Notes: generated from the letters alone by a model not told the origin. A DNA stretch of 64,000 bases from Geopseudomonas sagittaria (GCF_900115715.1 NZ_FOXM01000007.1:1-64000), one strand, 5' to 3'; positions 1 through 15,002 are shown, counted from the first letter of the stretch. Numbers and translations are program-made.

Positions 1-158
1 ACCTGACCGAGAGCATGTTCAAGCGCCAGGCCGGCATCAAGGACAGCAGCAACCTGCTGCCGGGGCATGGCGGTGTGCTCGATCGCATCGACAGCCTGAC
101 GGCGGCGGTGCCGATGTTCGCCGTGCTGCTCTGGCTGCACGGCTGGGGTAGTTTGTGA
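1..158 (+). CDS. cdsA: Phosphatidate cytidylyltransferase, C-terminal end (partial)
   Basis: CdsA makes CDP-diacylglycerol from phosphatidate and CTP at the inner membrane, the precursor of all phospholipids. Only the last 51 codons are present, read from base 3. They contain the family signature near the C-terminus, [19 protein letters not shown], followed by a last hydrophobic segment. The stop overlaps the dxr start by four bases (GTGA), so the two genes are translationally linked. The order cdsA-dxr-rseP-bamA is standard in gammaproteobacteria. The rest of the gene lies outside the window. Confidence 0.93.
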   Translation, partial: LTESMFKRQAGIKDSSNLLPGHGGVLDRIDSLTAAVPMFAVLLWLHGWGSL

Positions 159-1339
159 AACAGCAGATAAGCGTACTGGGGGCGACCGGCTCGATCGGCC
201 TGTCCACCCTCGATGTGATTGCCCGTCATCCCCATGACTACCAGGTGTTCGCCCTGAGCGGCTTCAGCCGGCTGGCGGAGCTCGAACGCCTGTGCCTGCT
301 GCATCGTCCGCAGTTCGCGGTGGTGCCGACGTCCGAGGCGGCGCGGCCGCTGCAGGCGGCGCTGGAGGCGAGCGGTCTGGATACCCGGGTGCTGGTCGGC
401 GAGCAGGGGCTGTGCGAGGTGGCCGCGCATCCGCAGGTGGATGCGGTGATGGCCGCCATCGTCGGTGCCGCCGGCCTCAAGCCGACCCTCGCCGCGGTGC
501 AGGCCGGCAAGCGCGTGCTGCTGGCCAACAAGGAAGCGCTGGTGATGTCCGGCGCGCTGTTCATGCAGGCGGTGCAGGCCCATGGCGCCGTGCTGCTGCC
601 GATCGACAGCGAGCACAACGCGATCTTCCAGTGCATGCCGGGCGACTATGCCCGCGGTCTGGGCCAGGTCGGCGTGCGGCGCATCCTGCTCACCGCCTCC
701 GGCGGGCCGTTTCGCAGCTGGCCGCTGGAGCGCCTGGCCGAAGCGACGCCGCAACAGGCCTGCGCCCACCCCAACTGGGCGATGGGGCGCAAGATCTCGG
801 TCGACTCGGCGAGCATGATGAACAAGGGGCTGGAGCTGATCGAGGCCTGCTGGCTGTTCGATGCGCGGCCGGCCCAGGTCGAGGTGGTGATCCATCCGCA
901 GAGCGTGATCCATTCGCTGGTCGACTACGTCGACGGCTCGGTGCTGGCCCAGCTCGGCAATCCCGACATGCGCACGCCAATCGCCCATGCCCTGGCCTGG
1001 CCGCGGCGCATCGATTCGGGGGTGGCGCCGCTGGACCTGTTCGCCATCGCCCGGCTGGATTTCGAGGCGCCCGACGAGCGGCGCTTCCCCTGCCTGAAGC
1101 TGGCCCGTCAGGCGGCCGAGGCAGGCGGCACGGCGCCGGCCCTGCTCAATGCCGCCAACGAAGTGGCGGTGGCGGCCTTCCTTGACGGGCGCATCCGCTT
1201 CGACGAGATTGCCCGCATGATCGAGGCGGTGCTGAACCGCATTTCCGCTATCGCGGTCCAACAGCTGGACGATGTGCTGCACGCCGATGCGCAGGCGCGC
1301 ATCGTTGCCCAGGACTGGCTGGTCCGCTACGGGCATTGA
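155..1339 (+). CDS. dxr: 1-deoxy-D-xylulose 5-phosphate reductoisomerase
   Basis: This cytosolic enzyme converts DXP to 2-C-methyl-D-erythritol 4-phosphate with NADPH, the committed step of the MEP isoprenoid pathway; ispD and ispF of the same pathway lie further along the window. The 394 residues are normal for the family. The N-terminal GATGSIG (about residues 9-15) is the NADPH-binding turn. The metal-site segment LPIDSEHN, the flexible loop [11 protein letters not shown] and the following [15 protein letters not shown] are all intact. Translation starts at a GTG that overlaps the cdsA stop. Confidence 0.97.
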   Translation: MKQQISVLGATGSIGLSTLDVIARHPHDYQVFALSGFSRLAELERLCLLHRPQFAVVPTSEAARPLQAALEASGLDTRVLVGEQGLCEVAAHPQVDAVMAAIVGAAGLKPTLAAVQAGKRVLLANKEALVMSGALFMQAVQAHGAVLLPIDSEHNAIFQCMPGDYARGLGQVGVRRILLTASGGPFRSWPLERLAEATPQQACAHPNWAMGRKISVDSASMMNKGLELIEACWLFDARPAQVEVVIHPQSVIHSLVDYVDGSVLAQLGNPDMRTPIAHALAWPRRIDSGVAPLDLFAIARLDFEAPDERRFPCLKLARQAAEAGGTAPALLNAANEVAVAAFLDGRIRFDEIARMIEAVLNRISAIAVQQLDDVLHADAQARIVAQDWLVRYGH

Positions 1340-1355
1340 GCCCGGAGGTTTCCCG

Positions 1356-2708
1356 ATGAGCGCGCTGTACATGATTGTCGGCACCCTGGTTGCACTGGGC
1401 GTGCTGGTCACCTTTCACGAGTTCGGCCACTTCTGGGTGGCGCGGCGCTGCGGGGTCAAGGTCCTGCGCTTCTCGGTGGGCTTTGGTGCGCCGCTGCTGC
1501 GCTGGCACGACCGCCATGGCACCGAGTTCGTCATCGCTGCGGTGCCGCTGGGCGGCTACGTGAAGATGCTCGACGAGCGCGAAGGCGACGTGCCGCCGGC
1601 CCTGCTGGAGCAGGCGTTCAACCGCAAGAGCGTCAAGCAGCGCTTCGCCATCGTCGCCGCCGGCCCGGTCGCCAACTTTCTGCTGGCGCTGTTGTTCTTC
1701 TGGATTCTCGCCATGCTCGGCAGCCAGCAGGTGCGGCCGATCGTCGGCAGCATCGCGCCGGGCAGCCTGGCCGAGCAGGCCGGCGTGGTCGCCGGGGCGG
1801 AAGTGCTGGCGGTGGATGGCAGGGCCGTCAGCGGCTGGAGCGAGGTCAACCTGCAGCTGATCCGTCGTCTTGGCGAGACCGGCAGCCTGCGTCTGCGCCT
1901 GCTGGAGCCGGGCTCGACGGTGGAAAGCGAGCGCAGCCTGGTGCTGAGTGGCTGGCTCAAGGGCGCCGAGGATCCCGATCCGCTGGGTTCGCTGGGCATT
2001 CGCCCGTGGCGCCCGCAGATCGAGCCGGTACTCGCCCATCTGGATCCCGAGGGGCCGGCGCAGGCCGCCGGGTTGCAGTTGGGCGACCGTCTGCTGAGTC
2101 TCGAGGGGCGGCCGCTGGACGACTGGCAGCAGGTGGTCGACGCGGTGCGCGAGCGCCCAGGGCAGCGGGTCGGCTTCCGGGTCGAACGCGAGGGGCGCCC
2201 CTTCGAGTTGAGCCTCACCCTGGCGGCGCGTGGCGAGGGTGAGGCGCGCACGGGCTATCTCGGTGCGGGCGTCGCCGGTGGCGAGTGGCCGGCCGAGATG
2301 CTCCGTGAGGTCAGTTACGGCCCGCTGGGTGCGGTGGGCGAGAGTATCAAGCGCACCTGGTCGATGAGCCTGATGACCCTCGATTCGATCGGCAAGATGC
2401 TGTTCGGCGAGCTGTCGGTAAAAAACTTGAGCGGCCCGATAACGATTGCTAAAGTGGCCGGCGCTTCGGCCGAGTCTGGGGGGGGGGATTTCCTGAATTT
2501 CCTCGCCTATCTGAGCATTAGCCTGGGGGTGCTCAACCTGTTGCCGATCCCGGTCCTCGATGGCGGGCATCTGCTGTTCTACCTGGTCGAGTGGGTGCGT
2601 GGTCGGCCCCTTTCCGAGCGGGTGCAGGCAATCGGTGTGCAGATCGGCATCAGCCTGGTGGTCGGCCTGATGCTCCTCGCGCTGTTCAATGACATCAGCC
2701 GTTTGTAA
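1356..2708 (+). CDS. rseP: RseP/MucP site-2 intramembrane zinc metalloprotease
   Basis: RseP cuts the anti-sigma factor (RseA, or MucA in Pseudomonas) within the membrane after DegS/AlgW cleavage and so releases the envelope-stress sigma factor. The 450-residue protein has the zinc motif HEFGH at residues 21-25 in the first membrane helix. Two PDZ domains follow in the middle, and the second active-site motif LPIPVLDGG sits near the C-terminus between the last helices. The ATG at 1356 follows GGAGG at a good distance; an upstream in-frame extension would overlap dxr and is not family-like. A run of ten G at 2478-2487 lies inside the coding sequence (see findings). A strong terminator follows. 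Confidence 0.97.
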   Translation: MSALYMIVGTLVALGVLVTFHEFGHFWVARRCGVKVLRFSVGFGAPLLRWHDRHGTEFVIAAVPLGGYVKMLDEREGDVPPALLEQAFNRKSVKQRFAIVAAGPVANFLLALLFFWILAMLGSQQVRPIVGSIAPGSLAEQAGVVAGAEVLAVDGRAVSGWSEVNLQLIRRLGETGSLRLRLLEPGSTVESERSLVLSGWLKGAEDPDPLGSLGIRPWRPQIEPVLAHLDPEGPAQAAGLQLGDRLLSLEGRPLDDWQQVVDAVRERPGQRVGFRVEREGRPFELSLTLAARGEGEARTGYLGAGVAGGEWPAEMLREVSYGPLGAVGESIKRTWSMSLMTLDSIGKMLFGELSVKNLSGPITIAKVAGASAESGGGDFLNFLAYLSISLGVLNLLPIPVLDGGHLLFYLVEWVRGRPLSERVQAIGVQIGISLVVGLMLLALFNDISRL

Positions 2709-2723
2709 TTTGCTACGTATTGC

Positions 2724-2755
2724 GGAACTGCCGCCAGTGGCGGCAGTTCCTTTTT
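2724..2755 (+). terminator. Intrinsic terminator between rseP and bamA
   Basis: A perfect 12-bp stem (GGAACTGCCGCC / GGCGGCAGTTCC) with a three-base loop is followed by five T. It lies 15 bases after the rseP stop and suggests that bamA has its own promoter or depends on partial read-through. Confidence 0.85.
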
Positions 2756-2785
2756 AGTCAGTCTGAAAAAGATAGAAAGGACTTC

Positions 2786-5131
2786 ATGAAACGCTTGCTG
2801 CTACCGGCGGTAATTGCCGCGCTGATCACCGCCGAAGTTCACGCCGAGTCCTTCACCATCACCGATATTCGAGTCAACGGCCTGCAACGGGTATCTGCCG
2901 GCAGCGTATTCGGTGCGCTGCCGCTCAACGTCGGCGACGCGGTCGACGACCGCCGTCTGGTGGACGCCACTCGCTCCCTGTTCAAGACCGGCTTTTTCCA
3001 GGACATCCGCCTCGGCCGCGACGGCGATGTGCTGGTGGTCGATCTGGTCGAGCGCCCGTCGATTTCAGCGATCGAGATCGAGGGCAACAAGGCCATCGCC
3101 ACCGAAGACCTGCTCAAGGGGCTGAAGCAGTCCGGCCTGGCCGAAGGCGAGATCTTCCAGCAGGCCACCCTGGAAGGGGTGCGCAACGAACTGCAGCGTC
3201 AGTACGTGGCCCAGGGCCGCTACACCGCGACCATCGAGACCAAGGTCGAGACCCAGCCGCGCAACCGCGTGGCACTGAAGATCGAGATCAACGAAGGCTC
3301 GGTCGCCGCGATCCAGCACATCAACATCGTCGGCAACAAGGTGTTCTCCAGCGAGGAACTGACCGGCCTGTTCGAGCTGCGCACCACCAACTGGCTGTCG
3401 TTCTTCCGCAACGACGACAAGTACTCGCGGGAGAAGCTGTCCGGTGACCTCGAGCGCCTGCGCTCCTACTATCTGGACCGCGGCTACATCAACATGGACA
3501 TCGCCTCGACCCAGGTGTCCATCACCCCGGACAAGAAGCACGTCTACGTCACCGTCAACATCGACGAGGGCGAGAAGTACACCATCCGTGAGGTGAAGCT
3601 GGCTGGCGACCTGCGCGTGCCCGAAGAGGAAGTGCGCAAGCTGCTGCTGGTCCAGGAAGGCCAGGTGTTCTCGCGCAAGGTGATGACCAGCACCTCCGAG
3701 CTGATCACCCGTCGCCTGGGCAACGAGGGCTACACCTTCGCCAACGTCAACGGCATTCCCGAGCCGCATGACGAAGACAACACCGTTTCGCTGACCTTCG
3801 CCGTCGATCCGGGCAAGCGTGCCTACGTCAACCGCATCAACTTCCGCGGCAACACCAAGACCGAGGACGAGGTGCTGCGCCGCGAGATGCGCCAGATGGA
3901 GGGTGGCTGGGCGTCGACCTACCTGATCGACCAGTCGAAGACCCGCCTGGAGCGCCTCGGCTACTTCAAGGAGGTCAACGTCGAGACCCCGCAGGTGCCG
4001 GGTACCGACGACCAGATCGACGTCAACTACAGCGTCGAGGAGCAGCCTTCCGGCTCGATCACCGCCAGCGTCGGTTTCGCCCAGAGCGCCGGCCTGATCC
4101 TCGGCGGTTCGATCAGCCAGAACAACTTCCTCGGCACCGGCAACAAGGTCAACATCGGCCTGACCCGCAGCGAGTACCAGACCCGCTACAACTTCGCCTT
4201 CACCGATCCGTACTGGACCGAGGACGGCGTCAGCCTTGGCTACAACATGTTCTACCGCACCACCGACTACGACGATCTCGATGTCGACGTGTCGAGCTAC
4301 TCGGTGGACAGCCTGGGCGCCGGCATCAACCTCGGCTATCCGATCAGCGAGACCTCGCGCCTGACCTACGGTCTGTCGGCCCAGCAGGACGAGATCAGCC
4401 CCGGCAGCTTCACGGTCAACGAGATCAACGAATTCATCGCCGAGGAAGGCGACAGCTACACCAACTTCAAGGCTTCGATGGGCTGGTCCGAGTCGACCCT
4501 CAACCGCGGCGTGTTCGCCAACCGCGGTCACTCGCAGAGCCTGGTCGGCGAGATCACCCTGCCGGGCAGCGACCTGTCCTTCTATCGCGTCGACTACAGC
4601 GGGCAGATCTTCGCGCCGCTGTGGGTGAAGGACTATGCGCTGCGCTTGCATACCCGCCTGGGCTATGCCGACAGCTACGGTTCGACCAGCAGCCTGCCGT
4701 TCTACGAGCACTACTACGCCGGCGGCTTCGGTTCGGTACGCGGTTTCGAAGACAACAGCCTCGGCCCGCGCAGCACGCCCAACGCGGCCGATCCGGATCA
4801 GGATCCGCAACCTTTCGGCGGCAACATCCTGGTGCAGGGTGGCGTCGAGCTGCTGTTCCCCATGCCGTTCGTCAAGGATCAGCGTTCGCTGCGCACCGTG
4901 CTGTTCTGGGACGTGGGCAACGCCTTCGACACCAACTGCAGCGCGGCTCAGGAAGCGCGCGGCGAGGTGGGTTGCGACCTGAGTCTGAGTGACATGGCCA
5001 GCTCGGTGGGCGTCGGCCTGACCTGGCTGACCGCTCTCGGTCCGCTGAGCTTCAGTCTCGGCATGCCGGTCAAGGAACCCGAGAACTCCGATACCCAGGT
5101 CTTCCAGTTCTCCCTGGGACAAACTTTCTAA
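2786..5131 (+). CDS. bamA: Outer-membrane protein assembly factor BamA
   Basis: BamA is the essential core of the BAM complex that folds and inserts beta-barrel proteins into the outer membrane. The 781-residue precursor starts with a Sec signal peptide (about residues 1-20, ending near EVHAES). Five POTRA domains follow to about residue 420, then a 16-strand barrel. The barrel carries the conserved VRGF motif (in [12 protein letters not shown]) and ends in phenylalanine (LGQTF), the outer-membrane targeting signal. The ATG at 2786 was chosen because it begins the signal peptide and follows GAAAGGA. skp is next, as in most relatives. Confidence 0.98.
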   Translation: MKRLLLPAVIAALITAEVHAESFTITDIRVNGLQRVSAGSVFGALPLNVGDAVDDRRLVDATRSLFKTGFFQDIRLGRDGDVLVVDLVERPSISAIEIEGNKAIATEDLLKGLKQSGLAEGEIFQQATLEGVRNELQRQYVAQGRYTATIETKVETQPRNRVALKIEINEGSVAAIQHINIVGNKVFSSEELTGLFELRTTNWLSFFRNDDKYSREKLSGDLERLRSYYLDRGYINMDIASTQVSITPDKKHVYVTVNIDEGEKYTIREVKLAGDLRVPEEEVRKLLLVQEGQVFSRKVMTSTSELITRRLGNEGYTFANVNGIPEPHDEDNTVSLTFAVDPGKRAYVNRINFRGNTKTEDEVLRREMRQMEGGWASTYLIDQSKTRLERLGYFKEVNVETPQVPGTDDQIDVNYSVEEQPSGSITASVGFAQSAGLILGGSISQNNFLGTGNKVNIGLTRSEYQTRYNFAFTDPYWTEDGVSLGYNMFYRTTDYDDLDVDVSSYSVDSLGAGINLGYPISETSRLTYGLSAQQDEISPGSFTVNEINEFIAEEGDSYTNFKASMGWSESTLNRGVFANRGHSQSLVGEITLPGSDLSFYRVDYSGQIFAPLWVKDYALRLHTRLGYADSYGSTSSLPFYEHYYAGGFGSVRGFEDNSLGPRSTPNAADPDQDPQPFGGNILVQGGVELLFPMPFVKDQRSLRTVLFWDVGNAFDTNCSAAQEARGEVGCDLSLSDMASSVGVGLTWLTALGPLSFSLGMPVKEPENSDTQVFQFSLGQTF

Positions 5132-5176
5132 GCCCGTCGGGCTGATTAACCAAGCGATTCGTAGCAGGAGTTCATC

Positions 5177-5680
5177 GTGCGCAAGTTGACCCAAGTTGTC
5201 CTGTTTGTTGCCGCCCTGGCGAGCATGCCCGCCTTCGCCGAAATGAAGGTGGCGGTACTCAACTATCAAATGGCCCTGCTCGAGTCCGACGCAGCCAAGA
5301 AGTACGCGGTGGATGCGGAGAAGAAGTTCGGTCCGCAGCTCACCCGCCTGAAGACCCTGGAAAGCGATGCCAAGCGCATCCAGGATCGCCTGATGAAGGA
5401 CGGCGAGAAGCTGGCCACCAGCGAGCGCGAGCGTCTCGAGCTGGAGTTCAAGCAGAAGGCCCGCGACTTCCAGTTCCAGTCCAAGGAGCTCAACGAGGCC
5501 AAGGCCATCGCCGACCGCGACATGCTCAAGCAGCTCAAGCCGAAGCTGGACAAGGCGGTCGAGGAAGTGATCAAGAAGGGCAACTACGATCTGGTGCTCG
5601 AGCGTGGTGCCGTGGTCGAGGTCAAGCCGCAGTTCGATATCACCAAGCAGGTGATCGAGCGCATGAACCAGCTGCGCTGA
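5177..5680 (+). CDS. skp: Periplasmic chaperone Skp/OmpH
   Basis: Skp is a trimeric periplasmic holdase that delivers unfolded outer-membrane proteins to BAM. The 167-residue precursor starts at GTG behind GCAGGAG. It has a signal peptide ending at FAE around residue 22, a short beta core ([12 protein letters not shown]) and a long charged coiled-coil hairpin (about residues 45-130) that forms the tentacles. It lies 45 bases after bamA and 4 bases before lpxD, so it is probably co-transcribed with the lipid A genes. Confidence 0.94.
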   Translation: MRKLTQVVLFVAALASMPAFAEMKVAVLNYQMALLESDAAKKYAVDAEKKFGPQLTRLKTLESDAKRIQDRLMKDGEKLATSERERLELEFKQKARDFQFQSKELNEAKAIADRDMLKQLKPKLDKAVEEVIKKGNYDLVLERGAVVEVKPQFDITKQVIERMNQLR

Positions 5681-5684
5681 TCCC

Positions 5685-6743
5685 ATGAGTGCTCGCGTAT
5701 TTACCTTGGGCGAACTGGCCCAGCGTGCCGGCGCAGAACTGCGTGGTCCGGCCGACCTGCCGATCAGTGGGCTGGCCGCGCTGCAGGACGCCGGTCCCCA
5801 GCAGCTGACCTTTCTGGCCAACGCGCAGTACCGCAAGCACCTGCCCGATTGCCGGGCCGGCGCGGTGCTGCTGACTCCGGCGGACGCGCAGGGCTATGCC
5901 GGCAATGCCCTGGTGCTGGCCAATCCGTATCTGGCGTTTGCCCAGCTTTCGCATCTGTTCGACCGCAAGCCGCTGGCCGCGCCCGGCATCCACCCGAGTG
6001 CAGTGGTCGCCGAGGATGCCTGCATCGATCCGAGCGCTTCGCTCGGCCCTGGGGTGGTGGTCGAGTCCGGCGCGCGGATCGGCGCGCGGGTGAGTCTCGG
6101 CGCCTACTGCGTGGTCGGTGCGCGCAGCGTGATCGGCGACGACGGCTGGCTGGCGCCGCGGGTGACCCTCTATCACGATGTGCGTATCGGTCAGCGGGTG
6201 GTCATCCAGTCCGGTGCGGTACTCGGCGGCGAGGGCTTCGGCTTCGCCAACGACAAGGGGGTGTGGGTCAAGATCGCCCAGATCGGCGGGGTCAGCATCG
6301 GCGACGACGTCGAGATTGGTGCCAACACCACCATCGATCGCGGTGCCCTGGCCGACACCGTGATCGGCAACGGCGTCAAGCTCGACAACCAGATCATGAT
6401 CGCGCACAACGTGCAGATCGGCGATCACACCGCCATGGCCGGCTGCTGTGGCATTTCCGGCAGCACCAGGATCGGCAAGCACTGCATGATCGCCGGTGGC
6501 GTCGGCATGGTGGGTCACATCGAGGTGTGCGACAACGTGTTCGTCACCGGGATGACCATGGTCACCCGCTCGATCACCGAGCCGGGTGCCTATTCCTCGG
6601 GCACCGCGATGCAGCCGGCCGCCGAGTGGAAGAAGAGCGCTGCGCGCCTGCGTCATCTGGACGACATGGCCAAGCGCCTGCAGCAGCTGGAAAAACGCCT
6701 GGCTGCGGTGACCTCCAGCGGTGATGCGGCATCAGATGACTGA
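5685..6743 (+). CDS. lpxD: UDP-3-O-(3-hydroxyacyl)glucosamine N-acyltransferase
   Basis: LpxD adds the second 3-hydroxyacyl chain, from acyl-ACP, to UDP-3-O-acyl-glucosamine in lipid A synthesis. The 352-residue protein has an N-terminal uridine-binding domain (about 1-100), a left-handed parallel beta-helix of hexapeptide repeats (about 100-310) and a C-terminal helical tail. The catalytic-histidine segment [11 protein letters not shown] and the GFGFA loop are present. The cofactor is acyl-ACP, which links it to FabZ encoded next. Confidence 0.97.
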   Translation: MSARVFTLGELAQRAGAELRGPADLPISGLAALQDAGPQQLTFLANAQYRKHLPDCRAGAVLLTPADAQGYAGNALVLANPYLAFAQLSHLFDRKPLAAPGIHPSAVVAEDACIDPSASLGPGVVVESGARIGARVSLGAYCVVGARSVIGDDGWLAPRVTLYHDVRIGQRVVIQSGAVLGGEGFGFANDKGVWVKIAQIGGVSIGDDVEIGANTTIDRGALADTVIGNGVKLDNQIMIAHNVQIGDHTAMAGCCGISGSTRIGKHCMIAGGVGMVGHIEVCDNVFVTGMTMVTRSITEPGAYSSGTAMQPAAEWKKSAARLRHLDDMAKRLQQLEKRLAAVTSSGDAASDD

Positions 6744-6789
6744 TGCGTGCTTCCCCGCGTTCCCTATTTTGATCAAGGCCCCCCAGAAC

Positions 6790-7230
6790 ATGATGGATAT
6801 CAACGAGATTCGCGAACTCCTGCCGCACCGCTACCCGTTCCTGCTGGTGGATCGGGTGGTGGAGATGGATCTCGAGGAAAAGCGCGTCCGCGCCTACAAG
6901 AACGTCACCATCAACGAGCCGTTCTTCAACGGCCACTTTCCCGGCCACCCGATCATGCCGGGCGTGCTGATCATCGAGGCCATGGCCCAGGCGGCCGGTC
7001 TGCTCGGTTTCAGCCTGATGGGGGCCAAGGCGGCCGCCGATACCCTGTACCTGTTCGTCGGTTCCGACAACCTGCGCTTCCGCTCGCCGGTGACCCCGGG
7101 CGATCAGCTGACTCTCGAGGCTCGCGTCCTCAGCGCCAAGCGCGGCCTGTGGAAGTTCGAGTGCCAGGCCAGTGTCGACGGCAGGGCGGTATGCTCGGGC
7201 GAAATCATCTGCGCGGAACAGAAAAAATGA
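6790..7230 (+). CDS. fabZ: 3-hydroxyacyl-ACP dehydratase FabZ
   Basis: FabZ dehydrates 3-hydroxyacyl-ACP in fatty-acid elongation and competes with LpxA and LpxD for the same substrate pool. The 146 residues are a single hot-dog fold with the active-site signature [16 protein letters not shown], carrying the catalytic His, followed by IIEAMAQ with the catalytic Glu. The start is the first of two adjacent ATGs (6790 or 6793), giving [17 protein letters not shown] as in other pseudomonads. A longer reading that overlaps lpxD adds 23 residues foreign to the family. The stop overlaps the lpxA start (ATGA). Confidence 0.96.
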   Translation: MMDINEIRELLPHRYPFLLVDRVVEMDLEEKRVRAYKNVTINEPFFNGHFPGHPIMPGVLIIEAMAQAAGLLGFSLMGAKAAADTLYLFVGSDNLRFRSPVTPGDQLTLEARVLSAKRGLWKFECQASVDGRAVCSGEIICAEQKK

Positions 7231-8003
7231 GTTTGATCGACCCTCGCGCCATCATCGATCCGAGTGCCAGGCTGGCCGACACTGTCGAAGTCGGCCCCTG
7301 GTCGATCATCGGGCCGAACGTGGAGATTGGCGAGGGTACCGTGATCGGCCCGCACGTGATCGTGAAAGGCCCCACGGTGATCGGCCGGCACAACCGCATC
7401 TACCAGTTTTCCTCGGTAGGCGAAGACACCCCCGATCTGAAGTACAAGGGCGAGCCGACCCGGCTGGTGATCGGCGATCACAACGTGATCCGCGAGGGGG
7501 TCACCATCCATCGCGGTACCGTGCAGGATCGTAACGAGACCACCATCGGCAACCACAACCTGCTGATGGCCTACGTGCACATCGGTCACGACAGCGTGAT
7601 CGGCGACCACTGCATCCTGGTCAACAACACCGCGCTGGCCGGGCATGTGCACGTCGGCGACTGGGCGATCCTCTCCGGCTTCACCCTGGTCCACCAGTTC
7701 TGCCACATCGGCGCGCACAGCTTCTCCGGCATGGGCACGGCGATCGGCAAGGATGTGCCGGCCTTCGTCACCGTGTTCGGCAGTCCGGCCGAGGCGCGCA
7801 GCATGAACTTCGAGGGCATGCGCCGTCGCGGCTTCAGCGACGAGGTGATGCACGCCCTGCGTCGCGCCTACAAGGTGATCTATCGCAAGGGCATGACCGT
7901 GGAGGAAGCGCTGGCCGAGCTGGCTGCCGACGCCGCGCAATACCCGGAAGTGGCGCTGTTCTGCGACTCGGTGCGCGGCTCGACCCGCGGCATCACCCGC
8001 TGA
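7227..8003 (+). CDS. lpxA: UDP-N-acetylglucosamine acyltransferase
   Basis: LpxA carries out the first step of lipid A synthesis, transferring a 3-hydroxyacyl chain from ACP to UDP-GlcNAc. The 258-residue protein is a hexapeptide-repeat beta-helix followed by a C-terminal helical domain from about residue 190. The stretch [12 protein letters not shown] and the following [14 protein letters not shown] contain the active-site His region. The ATG overlaps the fabZ stop by four bases, which implies translational coupling. Confidence 0.97.
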   Translation: MSLIDPRAIIDPSARLADTVEVGPWSIIGPNVEIGEGTVIGPHVIVKGPTVIGRHNRIYQFSSVGEDTPDLKYKGEPTRLVIGDHNVIREGVTIHRGTVQDRNETTIGNHNLLMAYVHIGHDSVIGDHCILVNNTALAGHVHVGDWAILSGFTLVHQFCHIGAHSFSGMGTAIGKDVPAFVTVFGSPAEARSMNFEGMRRRGFSDEVMHALRRAYKVIYRKGMTVEEALAELAADAAQYPEVALFCDSVRGSTRGITR

Positions 8004-8007
8004 TCCG

Positions 8008-9141
8008 ATGGCGCGCCCATTGAAGATCGCCCTGGTCGCCGGCGAAGCGTCCGGCGACATCCTCGGCGCCGGGCTGATGCAGGCCATCAAGACCCGTCAT
8101 CCGGATGCGCAGTTCATCGGCGTTGGCGGCCCGCGCATGCAGGCGGAGGGACTCGACTCGTACTTCCCGATGGAACGCCTGGCGGTGATGGGCCTGGTCG
8201 AGGTGCTCGGTCGCCTGCCCGAGCTGCTCGGCCGCCGGCGCCGGTTGATCCGCACCCTGGTCGACGAGCGCCCGGACGTGTTCATCGGCATCGACGCCCC
8301 CGACTTCACCCTCGGCGTCGAACTCAAGCTGCGCCAGGCCGGCATCCGTACCGTGCACTATGTCAGTCCCTCGGTGTGGGCCTGGCGGCAGAAGCGCGTG
8401 CTGAAGATCCGCCAGGCCTGCGACCTGATGCTGACCCTGTTCCCCTTCGAGGCGCAGTTCTACGAGGCGCAGCAGGTGCCGGTGTGCTTCGTCGGCCATC
8501 CGCTGGCCGATACCATCGAGCTGCATGCCGACCGCGCTGCCGCGCGCAACGCGCTCGGCCTGGCGGAGGCGGGTGGTGTGGTGGCACTGTTGCCCGGCAG
8601 TCGCGGCGGCGAGGTCGAGCGCCTGGGCAGCCTGTTCCTCGACGCGGCCGAGCGTCTGTGCGCCCTGCGTCCGGGGCTGCGCTTCGTGCTGCCCTGCGCC
8701 AGCGCCGAGCGCCGCGCGCAGGTCGAGGCCATGCTGGTCGGCCGCGACTTGCCGGTGACCCTGCTCGACGGTCGCTCCCATGAGGCGCTGGCCGCCTGCG
8801 ATGCGGTGCTGATCGCCTCCGGTACCGCGACCCTCGAGGCGCTGCTGTTCAAGCGGCCGATGGTGGTGGCCTACCGCGTGGCGCCGCTGACCTACCGCAT
8901 CCTCAAGCGTCTGGTGAAGAGCCCGTACATTTCCCTGCCCAACCTGCTCGCCGGGCGCCTGCTGGTGCCCGAACTGATCCAGGATGCGGCGACCCCCGAG
9001 GCGCTGGCCGCGACCCTGTCGCCGCTGCTCGACGACGGTCAGGTGCAGACCGCAGGCTTCGATGCCATCCACCGCGCCCTGCGCCGTGGCGCCTCCGAGC
9101 GTGCCGCCGAAGCGGTGCTGCAGCTGGTGGAGCGCGCCTGA
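8008..9141 (+). CDS. lpxB: Lipid A disaccharide synthase
   Basis: LpxB is a peripheral inner-membrane GT-B glycosyltransferase (family GT19) that joins UDP-2,3-diacylglucosamine and lipid X into the lipid A disaccharide. The 377-residue protein has the N-terminal GEASGD motif, the conserved VSPSVWAW segment, the GHPLAD motif and the C-terminal SGTATLE motif. It starts four bases after lpxA, and its stop shares one base with the rnhB start. Confidence 0.97.
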   Translation: MARPLKIALVAGEASGDILGAGLMQAIKTRHPDAQFIGVGGPRMQAEGLDSYFPMERLAVMGLVEVLGRLPELLGRRRRLIRTLVDERPDVFIGIDAPDFTLGVELKLRQAGIRTVHYVSPSVWAWRQKRVLKIRQACDLMLTLFPFEAQFYEAQQVPVCFVGHPLADTIELHADRAAARNALGLAEAGGVVALLPGSRGGEVERLGSLFLDAAERLCALRPGLRFVLPCASAERRAQVEAMLVGRDLPVTLLDGRSHEALAACDAVLIASGTATLEALLFKRPMVVAYRVAPLTYRILKRLVKSPYISLPNLLAGRLLVPELIQDAATPEALAATLSPLLDDGQVQTAGFDAIHRALRRGASERAAEAVLQLVERA

Positions 9142-9737
9142 TGCAGCTCGGTCTGGATTTCGCCCTGGTCGAGGAGCTGGTCGTCGGGGTTGACGAGGTC
9201 GGTCGCGGCCCGCTGTGCGGACCGGTGGTCACCGCGGCGGTGATCCTCGATCCGCTGCGGCCGATCCAGGGGCTCAACGACTCGAAGAAGCTGACCGAGG
9301 CGCGTCGCGAGAGGTTGTTCGACGAGATCCGCGACAAGGCGCTGGCCTGGTGCATCGGCCGTGCCGAGGTGGAGGAAATCGACCGCCTGAACATCCTCCA
9401 GGCCACCTTCCTGGCCATGCAGCGCGCCGTCGAGGGGCTGCACATCCAGCCGCGCCTGGCGCTGATCGACGGCAATCGCTGCCCGAAGCTGGCGGTGCCC
9501 AGCGCGCCAGTGATCCAGGGCGACGCCAAGGTGCCGGCGATCGCCGCCGCCTCGATCCTCGCCAAGGTCAGCCGCGACCGCGAGATGGCCGCGCTGGAGC
9601 TGGTCTACCCCGGCTATGGCCTGGCCGGGCACAAGGGCTATCCGACCCCCGCGCACCTCGAGGCCCTGCGCCGCCTCGGCCCCACGCCGATCCATCGCCG
9701 CTCCTTCGCGCCGGTGCGCGCGCTGCTCGAAGACTGA
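9141..9737 (+). CDS. rnhB: Ribonuclease HII
   Basis: RNase HII cuts the RNA strand of RNA-DNA hybrids and removes single ribonucleotides from DNA. The 198-residue protein shows the signature [12 protein letters not shown] with the first catalytic Asp and Glu, IDGNRCPKL, and [19 protein letters not shown]. It is the last gene of the lpx cluster, with a TGATG-type junction to lpxB. Confidence 0.96.
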   Translation: MQLGLDFALVEELVVGVDEVGRGPLCGPVVTAAVILDPLRPIQGLNDSKKLTEARRERLFDEIRDKALAWCIGRAEVEEIDRLNILQATFLAMQRAVEGLHIQPRLALIDGNRCPKLAVPSAPVIQGDAKVPAIAAASILAKVSRDREMAALELVYPGYGLAGHKGYPTPAHLEALRRLGPTPIHRRSFAPVRALLED

Positions 9738-9868
9738 GCAGAGCCTCTTCGCGCGACTGGCTACACTGACTGGCGATGGTTGTCGTCGGCAGCGTGGTTG
9801 CCGTTGGCGATGCCGCTTCCATGGCCAGGCCCAATGCTGGCTGGCCGCCAGCCGCGGTGGGGGTGCGT

Positions 9869-11293
9869 ATGCAAGAGATTGCCAATCAGGTCGTCGACCT
9901 GCTCAACGGCTTGATCTGGGGGAGGATCCTGATCTGGCTGCTGGCGGGGGCCGGCGTGTACTTCACCCTGCGCCTGGGGCTGATCCAGATTCGCCATTTC
10001 GGCCATGTGTTCAGCGTGCTGCGTGGCAGTCGTCACAGCGACGCCGCGGGGATCTCCTCGTTCCAGGCTCTCTGCACCTCGCTGGCCGCCCGGGTCGGCA
10101 CCGGCAACATCGCCGGCGTGGCGGTGGCCATCACCCTCGGCGGCCCGGGGGCGATCTTCTGGATGTGGGTGATCGCCTTGGTCGGCATGGCCACCGGCTT
10201 CGTCGAGGCGACCCTGGCCCAGTTGTTCAAGATCCGCGACGACAACGGCCAGTTCCGCGGCGGGCCGGCCTACTACATGGAACGGGGGCTGGGCGCGCGC
10301 TGGATGGGCGTGCTGTTCTCGATCTTCCTGATCATCGCCTTCGGCTTCGTGTTCAACTCGGTGCAGGCCAACACCATCAGCGGCGCCATGCAGGGCGCCT
10401 TCGGTATCGACACCTGGATCACCGGCGTGGCGGTGGTGCTGCTCACCGGGCTGATCATCTTCGGCGGCCTGCGCTCCATCGCACGCTTCTCCGAGCTGGC
10501 GGTGCCCTTCATGGCGGTGGCCTACCTGTTGATGGCGCTGGTGATCATCGCGATGAACCTCGGCGAGCTGCCTGGCGTGCTGGCGACCATCGTCAGGAGC
10601 GCCTTCGGCCTCGAGGAGGCGGCGGCCGGCGGGCTGGGCGCGGCCATCCTCAACGGCTTCAAGCGCGGCCTGTTCTCCAACGAGGCGGGCATGGGCTCGG
10701 CGCCCAACGCCGCGGCCTCGGCCACGCCGCATCCACCGCACCCGGCGTCCCAGGGCTACGTGCAGATGGCCGGGGTGTTCATCGACACCCTGCTGATCTG
10801 CACCGCCTCGGCGGCGATCATCCTGCTTTCCGGCGTGCCGGTCGGCGAGGCCCAGGGCTCGATGCTGGTGCAGAACGCGCTGGCCGCGGAGATGGGCGAC
10901 TGGACGCGCTACTTCCTCGCCGTGGTGATCCTGTTCTTCGCCTTCACCTCCATCGTCGCCAACTACTTCTACGCGGAAAACTGCCTGGTGTTCCTCGAGC
11001 ACAACCACCCGGCCGGCCTGCTGATCTTCCGCCTGCTGGTGCTGGCCATGGTGATGTTCGGCTCGCTGGCCTCGCTGCCGTTCGTGTGGAACCTCGCCGA
11101 CGTGTCCATGGGGCTGATGGCCATCACCAACCTGGTGGCTATCCTGCTGCTCTCCGGCCTGGCGCTGAAGCTGGCGCGCGATTACAACGAGCAGCGCCAG
11201 GCCGGCCGGTTGCCGACCTTCGACGCCAGTCGCTACCCGGAGATCCGCAGCAAGATCGCGCCGGGGATCTGGGATGGCGACGGAAAACGCTGA
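9869..11293 (+). CDS. Sodium:alanine symporter family (AGCS) transporter
   Basis: This is an inner-membrane sodium-coupled amino-acid carrier, probably for alanine, glycine or a related amino acid; the substrate cannot be read from sequence. The 474-residue protein has about eleven hydrophobic segments and the family motifs [12 protein letters not shown] and [17 protein letters not shown]. The ATG at 9869 is preferred because family members begin with a short amphipathic segment like [14 protein letters not shown]. An upstream in-frame ATG at 9776 would add 31 low-complexity residues. It sits alone between rnhB and dnaE, as in other pseudomonads, with a hairpin after it. Confidence 0.9.
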   Translation: MQEIANQVVDLLNGLIWGRILIWLLAGAGVYFTLRLGLIQIRHFGHVFSVLRGSRHSDAAGISSFQALCTSLAARVGTGNIAGVAVAITLGGPGAIFWMWVIALVGMATGFVEATLAQLFKIRDDNGQFRGGPAYYMERGLGARWMGVLFSIFLIIAFGFVFNSVQANTISGAMQGAFGIDTWITGVAVVLLTGLIIFGGLRSIARFSELAVPFMAVAYLLMALVIIAMNLGELPGVLATIVRSAFGLEEAAAGGLGAAILNGFKRGLFSNEAGMGSAPNAAASATPHPPHPASQGYVQMAGVFIDTLLICTASAAIILLSGVPVGEAQGSMLVQNALAAEMGDWTRYFLAVVILFFAFTSIVANYFYAENCLVFLEHNHPAGLLIFRLLVLAMVMFGSLASLPFVWNLADVSMGLMAITNLVAILLLSGLALKLARDYNEQRQAGRLPTFDASRYPEIRSKIAPGIWDGDGKR

Positions 11294-11313
11294 ATCCCAC
11301 CTGTCCTCGGCGC

Positions 11314-11340
11314 CAAGGCCCGGTACAATTCCGGGCCTTG
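11314..11340 (+). promoter_or_regulatory. Hairpin in the dnaE leader
   Basis: A perfect 10-bp inverted repeat (CAAGGCCCGG / CCGGGCCTTG) flanks a 7-base loop containing TACAAT, 24 bases before the dnaE start. The loop resembles a -10 box, while the lack of a T tract argues against a simple terminator. It could serve as a promoter element with dyad symmetry or as a weak terminator of the symporter gene. Confidence 0.45.
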
Positions 11341-11364
11341 TCGTATCTGCCCCACGGAATTGCC

Positions 11365-14883
<3,519 letters not shown>

Positions 14884-14930
14884 GCGAGTGCTCCAGGGCT
14901 TTGCCTGGAACCTCGTGTGGCTCGACCCGC

Positions 14931-14962
14931 GACGCCCGATCCCGTAAAGTCGGGCGTTTGTT
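14931..14962 (+). terminator. Probable dnaE terminator
   Basis: A 7-bp inverted repeat (CGCCCGA / TCGGGCG) with a 10-base loop is followed by TTTGTT, about 50 bases after the dnaE stop. The stem is short, so the call is moderate. Confidence 0.5.
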
Positions 14963-15002
14963 CCATGAGCCGACCCGCAACCAGCTCTCCACGGATGCCT
15001 GC

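Noticed and set aside
3065-5836. Open frame of 923 codons on the minus strand across bamA and skp
   Set aside because: It is an antisense shadow created by high third-position GC in a real gene. The translation is a low-complexity Leu/Ala/Val/Gly/His sequence with no domain, and the forward genes are certain.
9776-9868. N-terminal extension of the AGCS symporter
   Set aside because: Its 31 codons are not family-like and lack a good ribosome-binding site; the ATG at 9869 fits better.
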